A stretch of 64,000 nucleotides of DNA from assembly GCA_947499305.1 (NCBI GenBank), contig CANMNN010000008.1, forward strand, positions 1-64,000, written 5' to 3'. The position numbers and the translations under genes were made by a program. Source of the stretch: an uncultured Arenicella sp. Lineage in GTDB: Bacteria > Pseudomonadota > Gammaproteobacteria > Arenicellales > Arenicellaceae. Under the pieces are notes generated by a model. It did no database searches. It saw only the letters and a program-made list of their open reading frames with translations, and had not been told where the DNA came from. Positions 56,263 through 64,000 of the stretch are shown piece by piece. The stretch's first letter is position 1; each line of letters opens with the position of its first letter.

Positions 56263-57789
56263 ATGAACCAACTATTATTAAAGCCCGGAAAACTCACACT
56301 CGCACAACTTCGCACCGTTTACTTTTCTGGCGTACAGTTAACACTAGACGAGTTGAGTTGGGCAAGCGTAGAGCAAGCTCAATTGCTGGTACAAAGTAAA
56401 GTAGATAGCGGCGAAATTGTTTATGGCGTTAACACTGGCTTCGGCCGTTTAGCACAGAAACATATCGAGCCCGAATTGCTCAGTGAGCTTCAACACAACC
56501 TAATACTTTCACATGCGACAGGGGTAGGTAACTATATTGATGACGCCACCACGCGATTGATTCTTGTACTAAAGCTCAATGGCTTATCTAGAGGCGTTTC
56601 TGGCATTCGTCGAGAAGTATTGGAGTTAATTATAGATATGCTTAATGCTGACATTCTCCCCGCGATTCCTGAGAAGGGTTCGGTAGGAGCCTCTGGAGAT
56701 TTAGCGCCGCTAGCGCACATGAGCTTACCGATAATCGGCGAAGGCCAAGTGCATGTAGATGGAAAACTAATCGACAGCAAATACGCCTTAGAAAAAGCAG
56801 GCTTATCGCCACTAGTCTTAACCGCCAAAGAAGGTTTAGCACTGCTAAACGGCACCCAAGTTTCCACAGCGCTAGCACTAAAAGGCATATTCGAAGCGGA
56901 GCAAAACATAAATTCTGCGTTTGTGGCAGGCAGCTTAACGGTAGAAGCCGCCTTAGGAAGCCGCACACCTTTTGACGAACGCATTCAACAAGTAAGAGGT
57001 CAATTAGGGCAAATTGAGGCCGCTGATATTTATCGGCAGTTACTTGGCCCCAGCGAAATTGCTAACTCACATGCCGAGTGCGACAAAGTGCAAGACCCAT
57101 ACTCCCTTAGATGCCAACCGCAAGTAATGGGCGCATGCTTAGATCAGCTGCGTAACGCCGCCGCGATTATTGAGATAGAAGCAAATGCGGTTTCAGACAA
57201 CCCGCTAATCTTCACGAAAGAAGGCGACATCTTGTCGGGAGGCAACTTTCACGCACAACCGATTGCCTTCGCAGCAGATAATATCGCCCTTGCAATCGCA
57301 GAAATTGGTGCAATGTCTGAGCGACGAATGGCATTATTGCTCGACTCTCAAATGAGTCAATTACCAGCGTTCCTAGTCGAAGACGCAGGCGTGAATAGCG
57401 GGTTTATGATTGCCCAAGTAACTGGTGCAGCGTTGGCAAGTGAAAACAAAAGCCACGCTCACCCTGCCAGTGTCGATAGCATCCCAACGTCGGCCAACCA
57501 AGAAGACCACGTAAGCATGGCCACCTTCGCCGCACGACGTTTAAGTGACATGAACTTAAATACGCGCTACATCGTAGCGGTAGAATTACTCGCGGCATGC
57601 CAAGGAATTGACCTTCGTCGACCATTGAAATCCAATAAACAACTTGAGAAATATTGGTCTGAGGTTCGCAGCGTTGCCGCATACTGGGATCATGATCGCT
57701 ACTTTCAGCCTGATCTAGAAGCTATTTCCGCGCTCATTCAAAGAAACTCTTTTGGCGAATGGGCTAATGCCTATATCGAAGGCAAATAA
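56263..57789 (+). CDS. hutH: histidine ammonia-lyase
   Basis: A 508-residue enzyme that deaminates histidine to urocanate, the first step. The MIO-forming ASG triad lies in [14 protein letters not shown] (Ala143-Ser144-Gly145), as in the family. [10 protein letters not shown] (about 54-63) and [19 protein letters not shown]-type segments are in place. It follows hutF after 39 bases, and the deformylase-like gene starts 31 bases later. Confidence 0.97.
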   Translation: MNQLLLKPGKLTLAQLRTVYFSGVQLTLDELSWASVEQAQLLVQSKVDSGEIVYGVNTGFGRLAQKHIEPELLSELQHNLILSHATGVGNYIDDATTRLILVLKLNGLSRGVSGIRREVLELIIDMLNADILPAIPEKGSVGASGDLAPLAHMSLPIIGEGQVHVDGKLIDSKYALEKAGLSPLVLTAKEGLALLNGTQVSTALALKGIFEAEQNINSAFVAGSLTVEAALGSRTPFDERIQQVRGQLGQIEAADIYRQLLGPSEIANSHAECDKVQDPYSLRCQPQVMGACLDQLRNAAAIIEIEANAVSDNPLIFTKEGDILSGGNFHAQPIAFAADNIALAIAEIGAMSERRMALLLDSQMSQLPAFLVEDAGVNSGFMIAQVTGAALASENKSHAHPASVDSIPTSANQEDHVSMATFAARRLSDMNLNTRYIVAVELLAACQGIDLRRPLKSNKQLEKYWSEVRSVAAYWDHDRYFQPDLEAISALIQRNSFGEWANAYIEGK

Positions 57790-57820
57790 GCGCAGCAACG
57801 CGTAACAACGAGACAGTAAT

Positions 57821-58396
57821 ATGGCGATACGAGAAATACTGCAAATTGGTCACCCAAGATTAGCCTCACGAGCGAGCGAGGTTGATGTCGAGATGATTAA
57901 ATCGATCGAAGTTCAATCTTGGATCGACGACATGGTCGACACCATGCGCGCGGCTAATGGGGCAGGCATCGCCGCTAATCAAATTGGCATACCGCATCGA
58001 ATTTTTGTAATCGAAGTGGGAAATAACCCGCGCTATCCCTACAAACCAAAGATACCGCTGACAGTCGCGATCAACCCAACAATTAGCGCCTTGAGCGACA
58101 AAACTTTTGTATCGAATGAAGGCTGTTTATCGGTGCCACAAATGCGCGGAAACGTAGACCGACACGTCGAAATTGAAGTGTCTTACTTCGACCGGAATGC
58201 AAATAAAATAAACGAGGTAATACGCGGCTACTCAGCTTGCACATGGCAGCACGAGTATGACCACCTTGATGGCGTTCTATTTCCGCATAGAGTCGAGGAC
58301 AAAGAGTCTTTTTGTTCTTGGCACGTTTTTGAGGAATTCCGTCAAGCGGATTACGCGAACGAAGTCGAGGCATTAGTCGCGCAATGGGGCGCTTAG
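57821..58396 (+). CDS. def: peptide deformylase-family metallohydrolase in the hut operon
   Basis: A 191-residue enzyme of the peptide deformylase family. All three signatures are intact: GAGIAANQ at 47-54 (GxGLAAxQ), EGCLSVP at 100-106 with the Cys102 metal ligand, and QHEYDHLDG at 143-151 with His144, Glu145 and His148. Known members strip the formyl group from new proteins. It is 31 bases behind hutH in the same direction and takes the place where hutG is expected. It could be a second housekeeping Def or could deformylate N-formylglutamate; sequence alone does not decide. A terminator follows at 58489-58531. Confidence 0.9.
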   Translation: MAIREILQIGHPRLASRASEVDVEMIKSIEVQSWIDDMVDTMRAANGAGIAANQIGIPHRIFVIEVGNNPRYPYKPKIPLTVAINPTISALSDKTFVSNEGCLSVPQMRGNVDRHVEIEVSYFDRNANKINEVIRGYSACTWQHEYDHLDGVLFPHRVEDKESFCSWHVFEEFRQADYANEVEALVAQWGA

Positions 58397-58488
58397 CTTA
58401 CGCAAAAATCGGAACCCAAATAGAGAACCAACAAAGAGCCCAATCTGATTCGTGGACTTGGTTTTTGATTAATAATTTCTCGCCCTTA

Positions 58489-58531
58489 TTTTAAGAGAGA
58501 GTTTTTCCGCATTCAGGCATCCCTCTTAAAA
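58489..58531. terminator. bidirectional terminator between def and the convergent membrane protein gene
   Basis: TTTTAAGAG (58489-58497) pairs with CTCTTAAAA (58523-58531), flanked by T on one side and A on the other, so it can stop transcription from both convergent genes. Confidence 0.65.
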
Positions 58532-58542
58532 AGGTCTATAAT

Positions 58543-59895
58543 TTAGACAGCATATCTCCAGAGCATGGCTGTGCTTAGCAAAAACATCAAAGTAAATAGC
58601 GCGTAGTCTTTAGCGGCGTAATTCTGGCCAGACTCCTCAACCAGTTTAAATGTGACCACCCCAATAAACGGCATTACTTGCAACATATAGCGCTCATAGA
58701 AACCTATTTCACTGATGATTAAAGAGTTCTCTAGCACGAAGAACACCAATACAAGACTCGATAGCAAAAATATAGGTGAGCGAGACAAAGCGACTTTACT
58801 CTCTTTCAACGCCTTCATTAAGACACAGGCGTTGAACGCTGCAATCAGCACAATAACAAAAATGAAAACGCTGGGTAAGTATTCTCCAAAAGTACCTAGC
58901 TTGGACTGTATAGAGTTAATTGGGCCTGCAAAAAAGAGTCTGTCACTGAATATGGCGACAAGAGCTGCAATTAGGCAAGAGGAAACGAGGCTCAACTGCT
59001 TACCTTTAATTGTTGCGCTGGACCAATAGCTAGACCAGAGCGGCCTAGAGAAAAATGCTAGGTAAATAAGCGTGTACAAAAGACAAGAAATTGCACGCAG
59101 TGGAGCAAAGCCAACACCTGCGGTTTTACCAGCATAACTTGTCCCAAGCTGCATTGATGGGCTAGCAAAGCCAGTCCATAGCATCCAAAGACACATCAAG
59201 GGAATCACACCAAAAGCCAAAGACGCTATCGCGATACTACTAACTCTAAGACTCACCTGATTCACCCAATAAGATACGAGTGCCGTAACTCCAAGCGCAG
59301 GGAGTAACATAAGGTAGTACTGTCGGGAGATAATCGATAGCCCCACGAGGAATGCGCCGACAACTAATTTAGCCACACCAACTCTAGAACCAACTCTATG
59401 CGCTAAACCGCCTATCCATAGCATCACACCAACAAGGCAAAACATCATGGCGGGGCCCTCGGTAAGAAGCGTACTCATGGCCATCTGGGTGTGAGGCATC
59501 ACCATAATTGGCAGAGAAAATAGGTAAAGCTTAATTGTATTAGACTTGCTCAGAACCGATACCGCTAAAAAGCATAGAACCCAGCTTAAGAGTACAGCTA
59601 TCCGTTGTAAGTCAATCTTCGCTTCGGCCCCAATAGCCTGGCTTGCCCCCATAAACGACGACACTACAGCGATCCACACATAGCTCAGCGGCCCCGCAGG
59701 GTTGCTATGTTGCTCTAGAGAACTAGTGCTTACGCCACTTTCTAGATATCGATTTATGTCTGTTGAATTGTATACATCGTCAAATACCATTCCCGTTTTT
59801 GAAACAATAAAGAGAGTTGATGACAAGAACCCAATAACGAGGAACGCTCTATTCAGCTTTGAGAGCCTAGTACTATTGAGGGATAAATTTGTCAT
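58543..59895 (-). CDS. polytopic membrane protein, possible GT-C glycosyltransferase
   Basis: A 450-residue protein with about 11 hydrophobic segments. After the first one comes a loop VFDDVYNSTDINRYLESG with acidic residues, then NPAGPLSYVW. This is the general layout of GT-C glycosyltransferases, and the loop recalls the ALG10 (DIE2) dolichol-phosphate-glucose transferases of eukaryotes. The resemblance is by eye only; an unrelated membrane protein is possible. It stands alone between def and ahpF. Confidence 0.5.
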   Translation of the reverse strand: MTNLSLNSTRLSKLNRAFLVIGFLSSTLFIVSKTGMVFDDVYNSTDINRYLESGVSTSSLEQHSNPAGPLSYVWIAVVSSFMGASQAIGAEAKIDLQRIAVLLSWVLCFLAVSVLSKSNTIKLYLFSLPIMVMPHTQMAMSTLLTEGPAMMFCLVGVMLWIGGLAHRVGSRVGVAKLVVGAFLVGLSIISRQYYLMLLPALGVTALVSYWVNQVSLRVSSIAIASLAFGVIPLMCLWMLWTGFASPSMQLGTSYAGKTAGVGFAPLRAISCLLYTLIYLAFFSRPLWSSYWSSATIKGKQLSLVSSCLIAALVAIFSDRLFFAGPINSIQSKLGTFGEYLPSVFIFVIVLIAAFNACVLMKALKESKVALSRSPIFLLSSLVLVFFVLENSLIISEIGFYERYMLQVMPFIGVVTFKLVEESGQNYAAKDYALFTLMFLLSTAMLWRYAV

Positions 59896-60040
59896 TTAGC
59901 TCTTTAAATCTCTCGGAGAGTTTTTACAAAAACATGTATTCATAGTGAATTATAGCCAATAGTCCAATTCAAAGTTAGATTTGGAGCATATCCATGATGC
60001 TCGAACAAGTCGCAACAGGTTAGGGAGATTGAACGAAAAA

Positions 60041-60068
60041 AGCCCCAGCCTGTTTCCAGTCTGGGGCT
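60041..60068 (-). terminator. Rho-independent terminator of ahpF
   Basis: AGCCCCAG (60041-60048) pairs perfectly with CTGGGGCT (60061-60068). On the minus strand the hairpin leads into six T, about 27 bases past the ahpF stop. Confidence 0.88.
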
Positions 60069-60094
60069 CTAAGCTTTTTAGAGATGTAGAAACA

Positions 60095-61681
60095 CTAAGC
60101 AGCTTTGGCTTCTTCACTTATAGTCGCTGGCATTTTCAACAAGTATTCAAACGCTGAAAGTGATGCTTTAGCGCCTTCGCCCATCGAGATCACGATTTGC
60201 TTATACGGTACAGTTGATACATCACCCGCAGCGAATATACCTGGCTCCGAAGTTTGGCATTGTTCATTGATTATTACTTCGCCGTATTGGCTAAGCTCAA
60301 CAACGTCTTTTAAGAAAGCACTATTAGGCACCAATCCGATTTGTACGAACACGCCGTGCAAGTCTTGTTGTGTTACTTCATCAGTTTCACGATTTTGATA
60401 TTCAATAGCGCTGACCTTGCCATTTGTTGCAATGATTTGTTTTGTCATCACATTCTTATGAATAGTGATGTTGTCTCGCAGTTTAGCTTGATCCACTAAT
60501 ACTTGATCAGCTTTAAGCTCAGGCAAGAATTCGAAAACCGTTACTGAATTCACGATACCGGCTAAATCGAGCGCGGCTTCAATACCTGAGTTACCACCAC
60601 CGATCACCGCAACGTCTTTGCCTTTAAAGAACGGGCCATCGCAATGCGGGCAATATGCCACTCCGTTGCCGATATTTTCTTTCTCGCCTGGCACACCGAG
60701 TTCTCTCCAACGTGCACCGGTGGCTACGATAATCGTTTTAGTTTCGATTACTTCGCCGGATGACAACACCACCTTTTTGATATCGCCTTGCTCAACAGAA
60801 GTCACACTCATGTGTTCTTTCATAGTGACTTCATAGTCATTCAAATGCTGCAGCATCGCGCCAGTTAATTCTGGACCAGTGGTTTTGGATACTGATATTA
60901 AGTTTTCGATACCCATGGTGTCTTTCACCTGGCCACCAAAGCGGTCAGCCACAATGGTCACGTTTAAACCTTTGCGCGCACTATAAATTGCCGATGCAAC
61001 GCCCGCAGGCCCACCGCCGATTACTACTACATCTTGCAATGGCATTGCTTCGCTCGGCGCCACATTCGCAGCTTCTGGATATAGCTCAGTTAACTTACTT
61101 ACCAAGGTTGCTGTGTCTACTTTACCGTTAGCGAATAACTCACCGTTTAAGTAGACACTTGGCACGCCCTGAATGTCGCGCTCGTTAATAATATTTTGGA
61201 ACAAACCACCATCGATCATCTCGGTGGTGATGTTGTTATTAAGAAGTGCGAACTGGTTTAAACCTTGCACAACTTCTGGGCAGTTGTGACAACTCAAAGA
61301 AATGAATACTTCAAAGTGCAGCTTTTCTTTTACGTTGCCAACTAATGCTTGGATTGTCTCGTCTAACTTTAACGGCGTACCGGTGCTTTGTAAGATCGAC
61401 AAAATCAATGAGTTAAATTCGTGGCCACTCGGGATACCTGAAAATTGGATGCCGGTGCTCGTGCCATCTACTTCTAACAGAAAGCTGATAGAGCTTCTTA
61501 GCTCGCCATCTGTATCGCGCTCTTCAACAGTGATTTTATCAGATGTTGAGGCAACGCCATTTAGGAACTCTAATAGTTCGTTTCGTTTTAAGTGCTCACC
61601 CGTTTGTAGAACGAGCGTGACAGATTTCTGCATGCTGGCTGTGTAGCCTTTGAGCGCAGTTAAAATATCGTTACTTAGCAT
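60095..61681 (-). CDS. ahpF: alkyl hydroperoxide reductase subunit F
   Basis: A 528-residue flavoprotein that passes electrons from NADH to AhpC. It has tandem thioredoxin-like domains in the N-terminal 200 residues with CHNC at 131-134, FAD-binding [13 protein letters not shown] (about 219-231), then the thioredoxin-reductase-type centre CPHC at 344-347 and NAD-binding [12 protein letters not shown]. The length matches E. coli AhpF (521). It follows ahpC after 109 bases that hold a terminator, so it is transcribed at reduced level from ahpC or from its own promoter. Confidence 0.97.
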   Translation of the reverse strand: MLSNDILTALKGYTASMQKSVTLVLQTGEHLKRNELLEFLNGVASTSDKITVEERDTDGELRSSISFLLEVDGTSTGIQFSGIPSGHEFNSLILSILQSTGTPLKLDETIQALVGNVKEKLHFEVFISLSCHNCPEVVQGLNQFALLNNNITTEMIDGGLFQNIINERDIQGVPSVYLNGELFANGKVDTATLVSKLTELYPEAANVAPSEAMPLQDVVVIGGGPAGVASAIYSARKGLNVTIVADRFGGQVKDTMGIENLISVSKTTGPELTGAMLQHLNDYEVTMKEHMSVTSVEQGDIKKVVLSSGEVIETKTIIVATGARWRELGVPGEKENIGNGVAYCPHCDGPFFKGKDVAVIGGGNSGIEAALDLAGIVNSVTVFEFLPELKADQVLVDQAKLRDNITIHKNVMTKQIIATNGKVSAIEYQNRETDEVTQQDLHGVFVQIGLVPNSAFLKDVVELSQYGEVIINEQCQTSEPGIFAAGDVSTVPYKQIVISMGEGAKASLSAFEYLLKMPATISEEAKAA

Positions 61682-61740
61682 ATTTGCTCCTAGTGCCTTA
61701 GTTACAAGGCGGTCTATGGGTAAGACGGTTTAAATTAAAA

Positions 61741-61765
61741 CGAGAGGCCCTCAATGAGCCTCTCG
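61741..61765 (-). terminator. terminator or attenuator between ahpC and ahpF
   Basis: CGAGAGGC (61741-61748) pairs perfectly with GCCTCTCG (61758-61765). On the minus strand it is followed by TTTTAATTT. It should lower ahpF transcription relative to ahpC. Confidence 0.78.
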
Positions 61766-61790
61766 CGGCGACTAAATAGGCAGATCTCGT

Positions 61791-62354
61791 TTAGATCATG
61801 CCTACTAGGTCTAAAGATGGCGCTAGTGTTTCTTCGCCTTCTTTCCATTTTGCTGGACAAACTTCATTTGGATTAGCACGAACGTATTGAGCTGCCTTAA
61901 CTTTACGTACCAAGTCCTCAGCATCACGACCAATACCTTCAGCGGTGATTTCCATTGCTTGAATGATGCCATCTGGGTCAACGATGAACGTTGCGCGGTC
62001 AGCTAAACCAACACCTGGACGCATAACTTCAAAGTTGTTAGTGATCTCACCATTCGCATCGCCAAGCATTGTGTATTTGATTTTGCCAATAGTGTCTGAA
62101 GAGTCATGCCATGCTTTATGCGAGAAATGCGTATCTGTTGAAACTGAGAAAACTTCTACGCCACGAGAGGCTAGCTCTTCGTGGTGGTCTGCAAGGTCGC
62201 CTAACTCAGTTGGGCATACAAACGTAAAGTCAGCAGGATAGAAGAAAAAGATTGCCCATTTTCCTTTGATGTCTTCGTTAGATACGTCTACGAATTCACC
62301 ATCACGGAATCCAGTTGTTGCAAAGGGTTTAATTTCGGTGTTGATTAGGGCCAT
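61791..62354 (-). CDS. ahpC: alkyl hydroperoxide reductase subunit C (peroxiredoxin)
   Basis: A 187-residue typical two-cysteine peroxiredoxin that reduces organic peroxides and hydrogen peroxide. The peroxidatic Cys47 lies in FTFVCPTEL and the resolving Cys166 in [10 protein letters not shown]. The length is the same as E. coli AhpC. Ribosome site TGGAG lies about six bases before the ATG. It is divergent from oxyR, which normally activates it; I did not find a clear OxyR box in the 197-base gap. Confidence 0.98.
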   Translation of the reverse strand: MALINTEIKPFATTGFRDGEFVDVSNEDIKGKWAIFFFYPADFTFVCPTELGDLADHHEELASRGVEVFSVSTDTHFSHKAWHDSSDTIGKIKYTMLGDANGEITNNFEVMRPGVGLADRATFIVDPDGIIQAMEITAEGIGRDAEDLVRKVKAAQYVRANPNEVCPAKWKEGEETLAPSLDLVGMI

Positions 62355-62479
62355 TGTGGTCTCCAGAAAAAATATTTAATTAATTAAAAAATGTATCGTT
62401 GTCACCAGAAATGACTGGCTTCTTCGGATATGGGGATAATACTATGGCATGCGCTAAATTTAATAAAATTGATTGTATT

Positions 62480-62492
62480 GAACATGATGTTC
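62480..62492. promoter_or_regulatory. 13-bp perfect palindrome between ahpC and oxyR
   Basis: GAACATGATGTTC is a perfect palindrome with a central G, 60 bases before the oxyR start and about 125 before ahpC. It may be an operator for the divergent pair. The spacing does not match the Gram-positive LexA box, and it is not a standard OxyR site. Confidence 0.4.
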
Positions 62493-62551
62493 TAAAATAC
62501 TGATCACAAGCCGTGTAAGAATTGAGTTCGCAAAATATGATGAGGCTCAAA

Positions 62552-63493
62552 ATGAATCCACCCCGAAACGAACGCAAACCAATGATTTCATTAAAACAAT
62601 TAAGCTATGCACTGGCGGTTGAAAAACATTTGCACTTCAAACGTGCAGCCGAAGCCTGCTCCGTATCGCAATCGGCACTTAGCACAGCCCTAAATGAATT
62701 GGAAAAGCAGCTAGGGTTTCAAATATTCGAACGAGACAATAAAAAGGTGCTGGTCACACCGATAGGACAACAAGTTTTAGAGAAAGCACAAAAGATCACA
62801 TTACAGCTCGACGACCTCATAAAACTCGCCGATACACAGCGAAGCGAACTCAGCTACCCGATGTCTATAGGGATTATCCCAACTATTGCACCATTTCTCC
62901 TACCAATTGTACTGCCAGCACTAACTGAGAAATACCCGCAACTTGAATTGAAGATAGTCGAAGAGCAGTCGCACGAATTAATTGATAAGGTTCGCCGTGG
63001 TGAGATCGATACGGCGATCTTGGCCTTGCCGTACAGCTGTGACGGCCTTCTCACCTTCGAATTTTGGCAAGAAGACTTTTACTGGATTACTCACAGCGAC
63101 GAAATGATATCAGGTTGCACTGAGATTACAGCGGACGAATTAGAACAGTCTAAGTTGATGTTGCTTCAAGACGGTCATTGCTTAAAAGATCAAGCCCTGT
63201 CAGCCTGTAATATGCCGAGCAACGCTCAGCACAGCGTTGGCGCCACCAGCTTGAATACACTGATCCAATTGGTTGCTGGTAAAATCGGCACAACCTTAGT
63301 ACCCGAGATGGCGTTAGAACAGTTAATCAAACACAACCCATTACTCAGTCAAGCAAGGCTGAGTGAACCAGGCCCGCATAGACGCATCGCATTTATCGTT
63401 AGACCCAATTATTCAGGGGTTAACAATATTGAACTTTTGATGAAACAATTCAAAGGATCATTGAAGACACATTATCAAGAGAAGAGCGACTGA
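62552..63493 (+). CDS. oxyR: hydrogen-peroxide-sensing regulator OxyR
   Basis: A 313-residue LysR-family activator of peroxide defence. The N-terminal winged helix (LKQLSYALAVEKHLHFKRAAEACSVSQSALSTALNELEKQLG) is typical. The redox pair lies in DGHCLKDQALSAC (Cys210 and Cys219 here; equivalent to Cys199 and Cys208 of E. coli), which separates OxyR from other LysR regulators. The ATG at 62552 has AGG six bases before it; a Met at 62582 aligns more closely with E. coli. It is divergent from its expected target ahpC. Confidence 0.95.
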   Translation: MNPPRNERKPMISLKQLSYALAVEKHLHFKRAAEACSVSQSALSTALNELEKQLGFQIFERDNKKVLVTPIGQQVLEKAQKITLQLDDLIKLADTQRSELSYPMSIGIIPTIAPFLLPIVLPALTEKYPQLELKIVEEQSHELIDKVRRGEIDTAILALPYSCDGLLTFEFWQEDFYWITHSDEMISGCTEITADELEQSKLMLLQDGHCLKDQALSACNMPSNAQHSVGATSLNTLIQLVAGKIGTTLVPEMALEQLIKHNPLLSQARLSEPGPHRRIAFIVRPNYSGVNNIELLMKQFKGSLKTHYQEKSD

Positions 63494-63881
63494 TTGTTTA
63501 AACATGGTTCTCGATCTGTTGAGCTTACCCTTGGCCTACGCTTTTCCCACAAATCAATACTACTGTGAGTTTACCTGAACGTTGATGCTTGATAGGGAAG
63601 CAGATAATCACAAAAACCGAAGCTAAGATTCTACTTTTTACGATGTTCACCCATCATCATTTACACCATCATGGGGTTTCCAACAACGAATCAAGACAAA
63701 ATCATGAAAGCATTTATTAGCCTTATCCACTATTTTTCAAATCAAGAACACGCGCAAACTAAGCCCGCGGTTTGTAATTTTTCCGATGATTATTATCAGG
63801 ATCAACGATGCCTTTAATAGACATTAAACGCGGAAATTTGGGGCAATTCGATCGAACTGCCCCAAAACAAAGTTCAACACC
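63494..63881. other. 388-bp stretch after oxyR
   Basis: No gene found. A hairpin, TTGGGGCA (63838-63845) facing TGCCCCAA (63858-63865) around a TTCGATCGAA palindrome, probably terminates the 2TM-domain gene to the right. A 21-codon frame at 63643 opening with three His codons is too short to call. Confidence 0.5.
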
Positions 63882-64000
63882 TTAGAGCTTTCGCCCCAAT
63901 TTTTTCTCGGCCAGCTTGCGCTCCCAATTAGCGTTAAAAATATTGATTAACTCATAGGCGTTTAGGCCGTGTATAACGACGCCGACAGTCCAACCAAGTA
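63882..64000 (-). CDS. 2TM-domain protein (3' end only)
   Basis: The last 38 codons of a minus-strand gene whose start is beyond the right edge. They read LGWTVGVVIHGLNAY, a hydrophobic segment, followed by NANWERKLAEKKLGRKL. This is the usual C-terminal part of 2TM-domain proteins (PF13239), in which a second membrane helix is followed by a short charged helix with a WE motif. Function unknown in the family; some members are attached to LytTR regulators. Confidence 0.6.
   Translation of the reverse strand, partial: LGWTVGVVIHGLNAYELINIFNANWERKLAEKKLGRKL

Noticed and set aside
62480-62492. Palindrome as a LexA (DinR-type) box
   Set aside because: The spacing between half-sites is one base too long and the consensus belongs to Gram-positive bacteria.
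63643-63708. Short frame starting with three His codons (possible his leader peptide)
   Set aside because: Only three histidines, and no histidine gene follows on the plus strand; the next gene reads the other way.

Overview
This 64 kb window looks like chromosomal DNA of a free-living, probably marine, gammaproteobacterium of moderate G+C. The support is gamma-type housekeeping genes (priA, mtgA, hemB, pyrF, srkA, mscL, ahpC/ahpF/oxyR), a large TonB-dependent receptor, many secreted hydrolases (endonuclease I, M14 carboxypeptidase, a gluzincin peptidase), a PQQ-dependent cytochrome dehydrogenase and a complete-looking histidine-degradation cluster. Gene content would fit the Arenicella/Arenicellales neighbourhood, but that is an impression and not a result. 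I see no rRNA, tRNA, phage, insertion sequence or CRISPR array.

Layout. Positions 1-1000 hold the end of an integron-type cassette array. Two minus-strand cassettes (a CPCC protein and a membrane-anchored unknown) are separated by an attC-like site at 199-277, with no integrase visible. Positions 1-11 kb carry an extracellular nuclease, NrtS, PriA, a 570-bp AT-rich gap with four DnaA-box-like sequences, a methyltransferase, an EEP hydrolase, MscL, a GDPD, the kinase SrkA and two small membrane proteins, one of which looks like a Rieske protein that has lost its cluster ligands. Positions 11-25 kb are mostly plus-strand housekeeping: a GspE/PilB-type ATPase, mtgA, hemB, a glyoxalase, a short AMP nucleosidase of Bacteroidetes type, CYTH and HNH proteins, a YbdG-like MscS channel, a Crp/Fnr regulator, a fatty acid hydroxylase, a saccharopine dehydrogenase-like enzyme divergent from an MFS-Lrp pair, a CPBP protease and pyrF.

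Positions 25-51 kb are more accessory. They hold a SWIM protein, a polysaccharide deacetylase, a LytS/LytR-type two-component pair, a three-gene operon (exported-looking SDR, ADP/ATP-translocase-like carrier, NTF2-like secreted protein), a histidine phosphatase, a gluzincin and a TonB-like protein facing a TonB receptor, DegV, DUF4870, an unrecognised 540-residue protein with a ThuA/GATase-like core, a serine beta-lactamase-like/NTF2 fusion, the PQQ dehydrogenase and the M14 carboxypeptidase.

Positions 51-58.4 kb are the hut locus: hutI-hutC-hutU leftward and hutF-hutH-def rightward, around a 16-bp perfect palindrome that is a likely HutC operator. HutF produces N-formylglutamate, yet no hutG is present; a peptide-deformylase-like gene sits where the final deformylase would be expected. 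This is the most testable candidate for an undescribed pathway variant in the window. Positions 58.5-64 kb hold a GT-C-like membrane protein, ahpF and ahpC with a terminator between them, divergent oxyR, and the 3' end of a 2TM-domain gene at the right edge.
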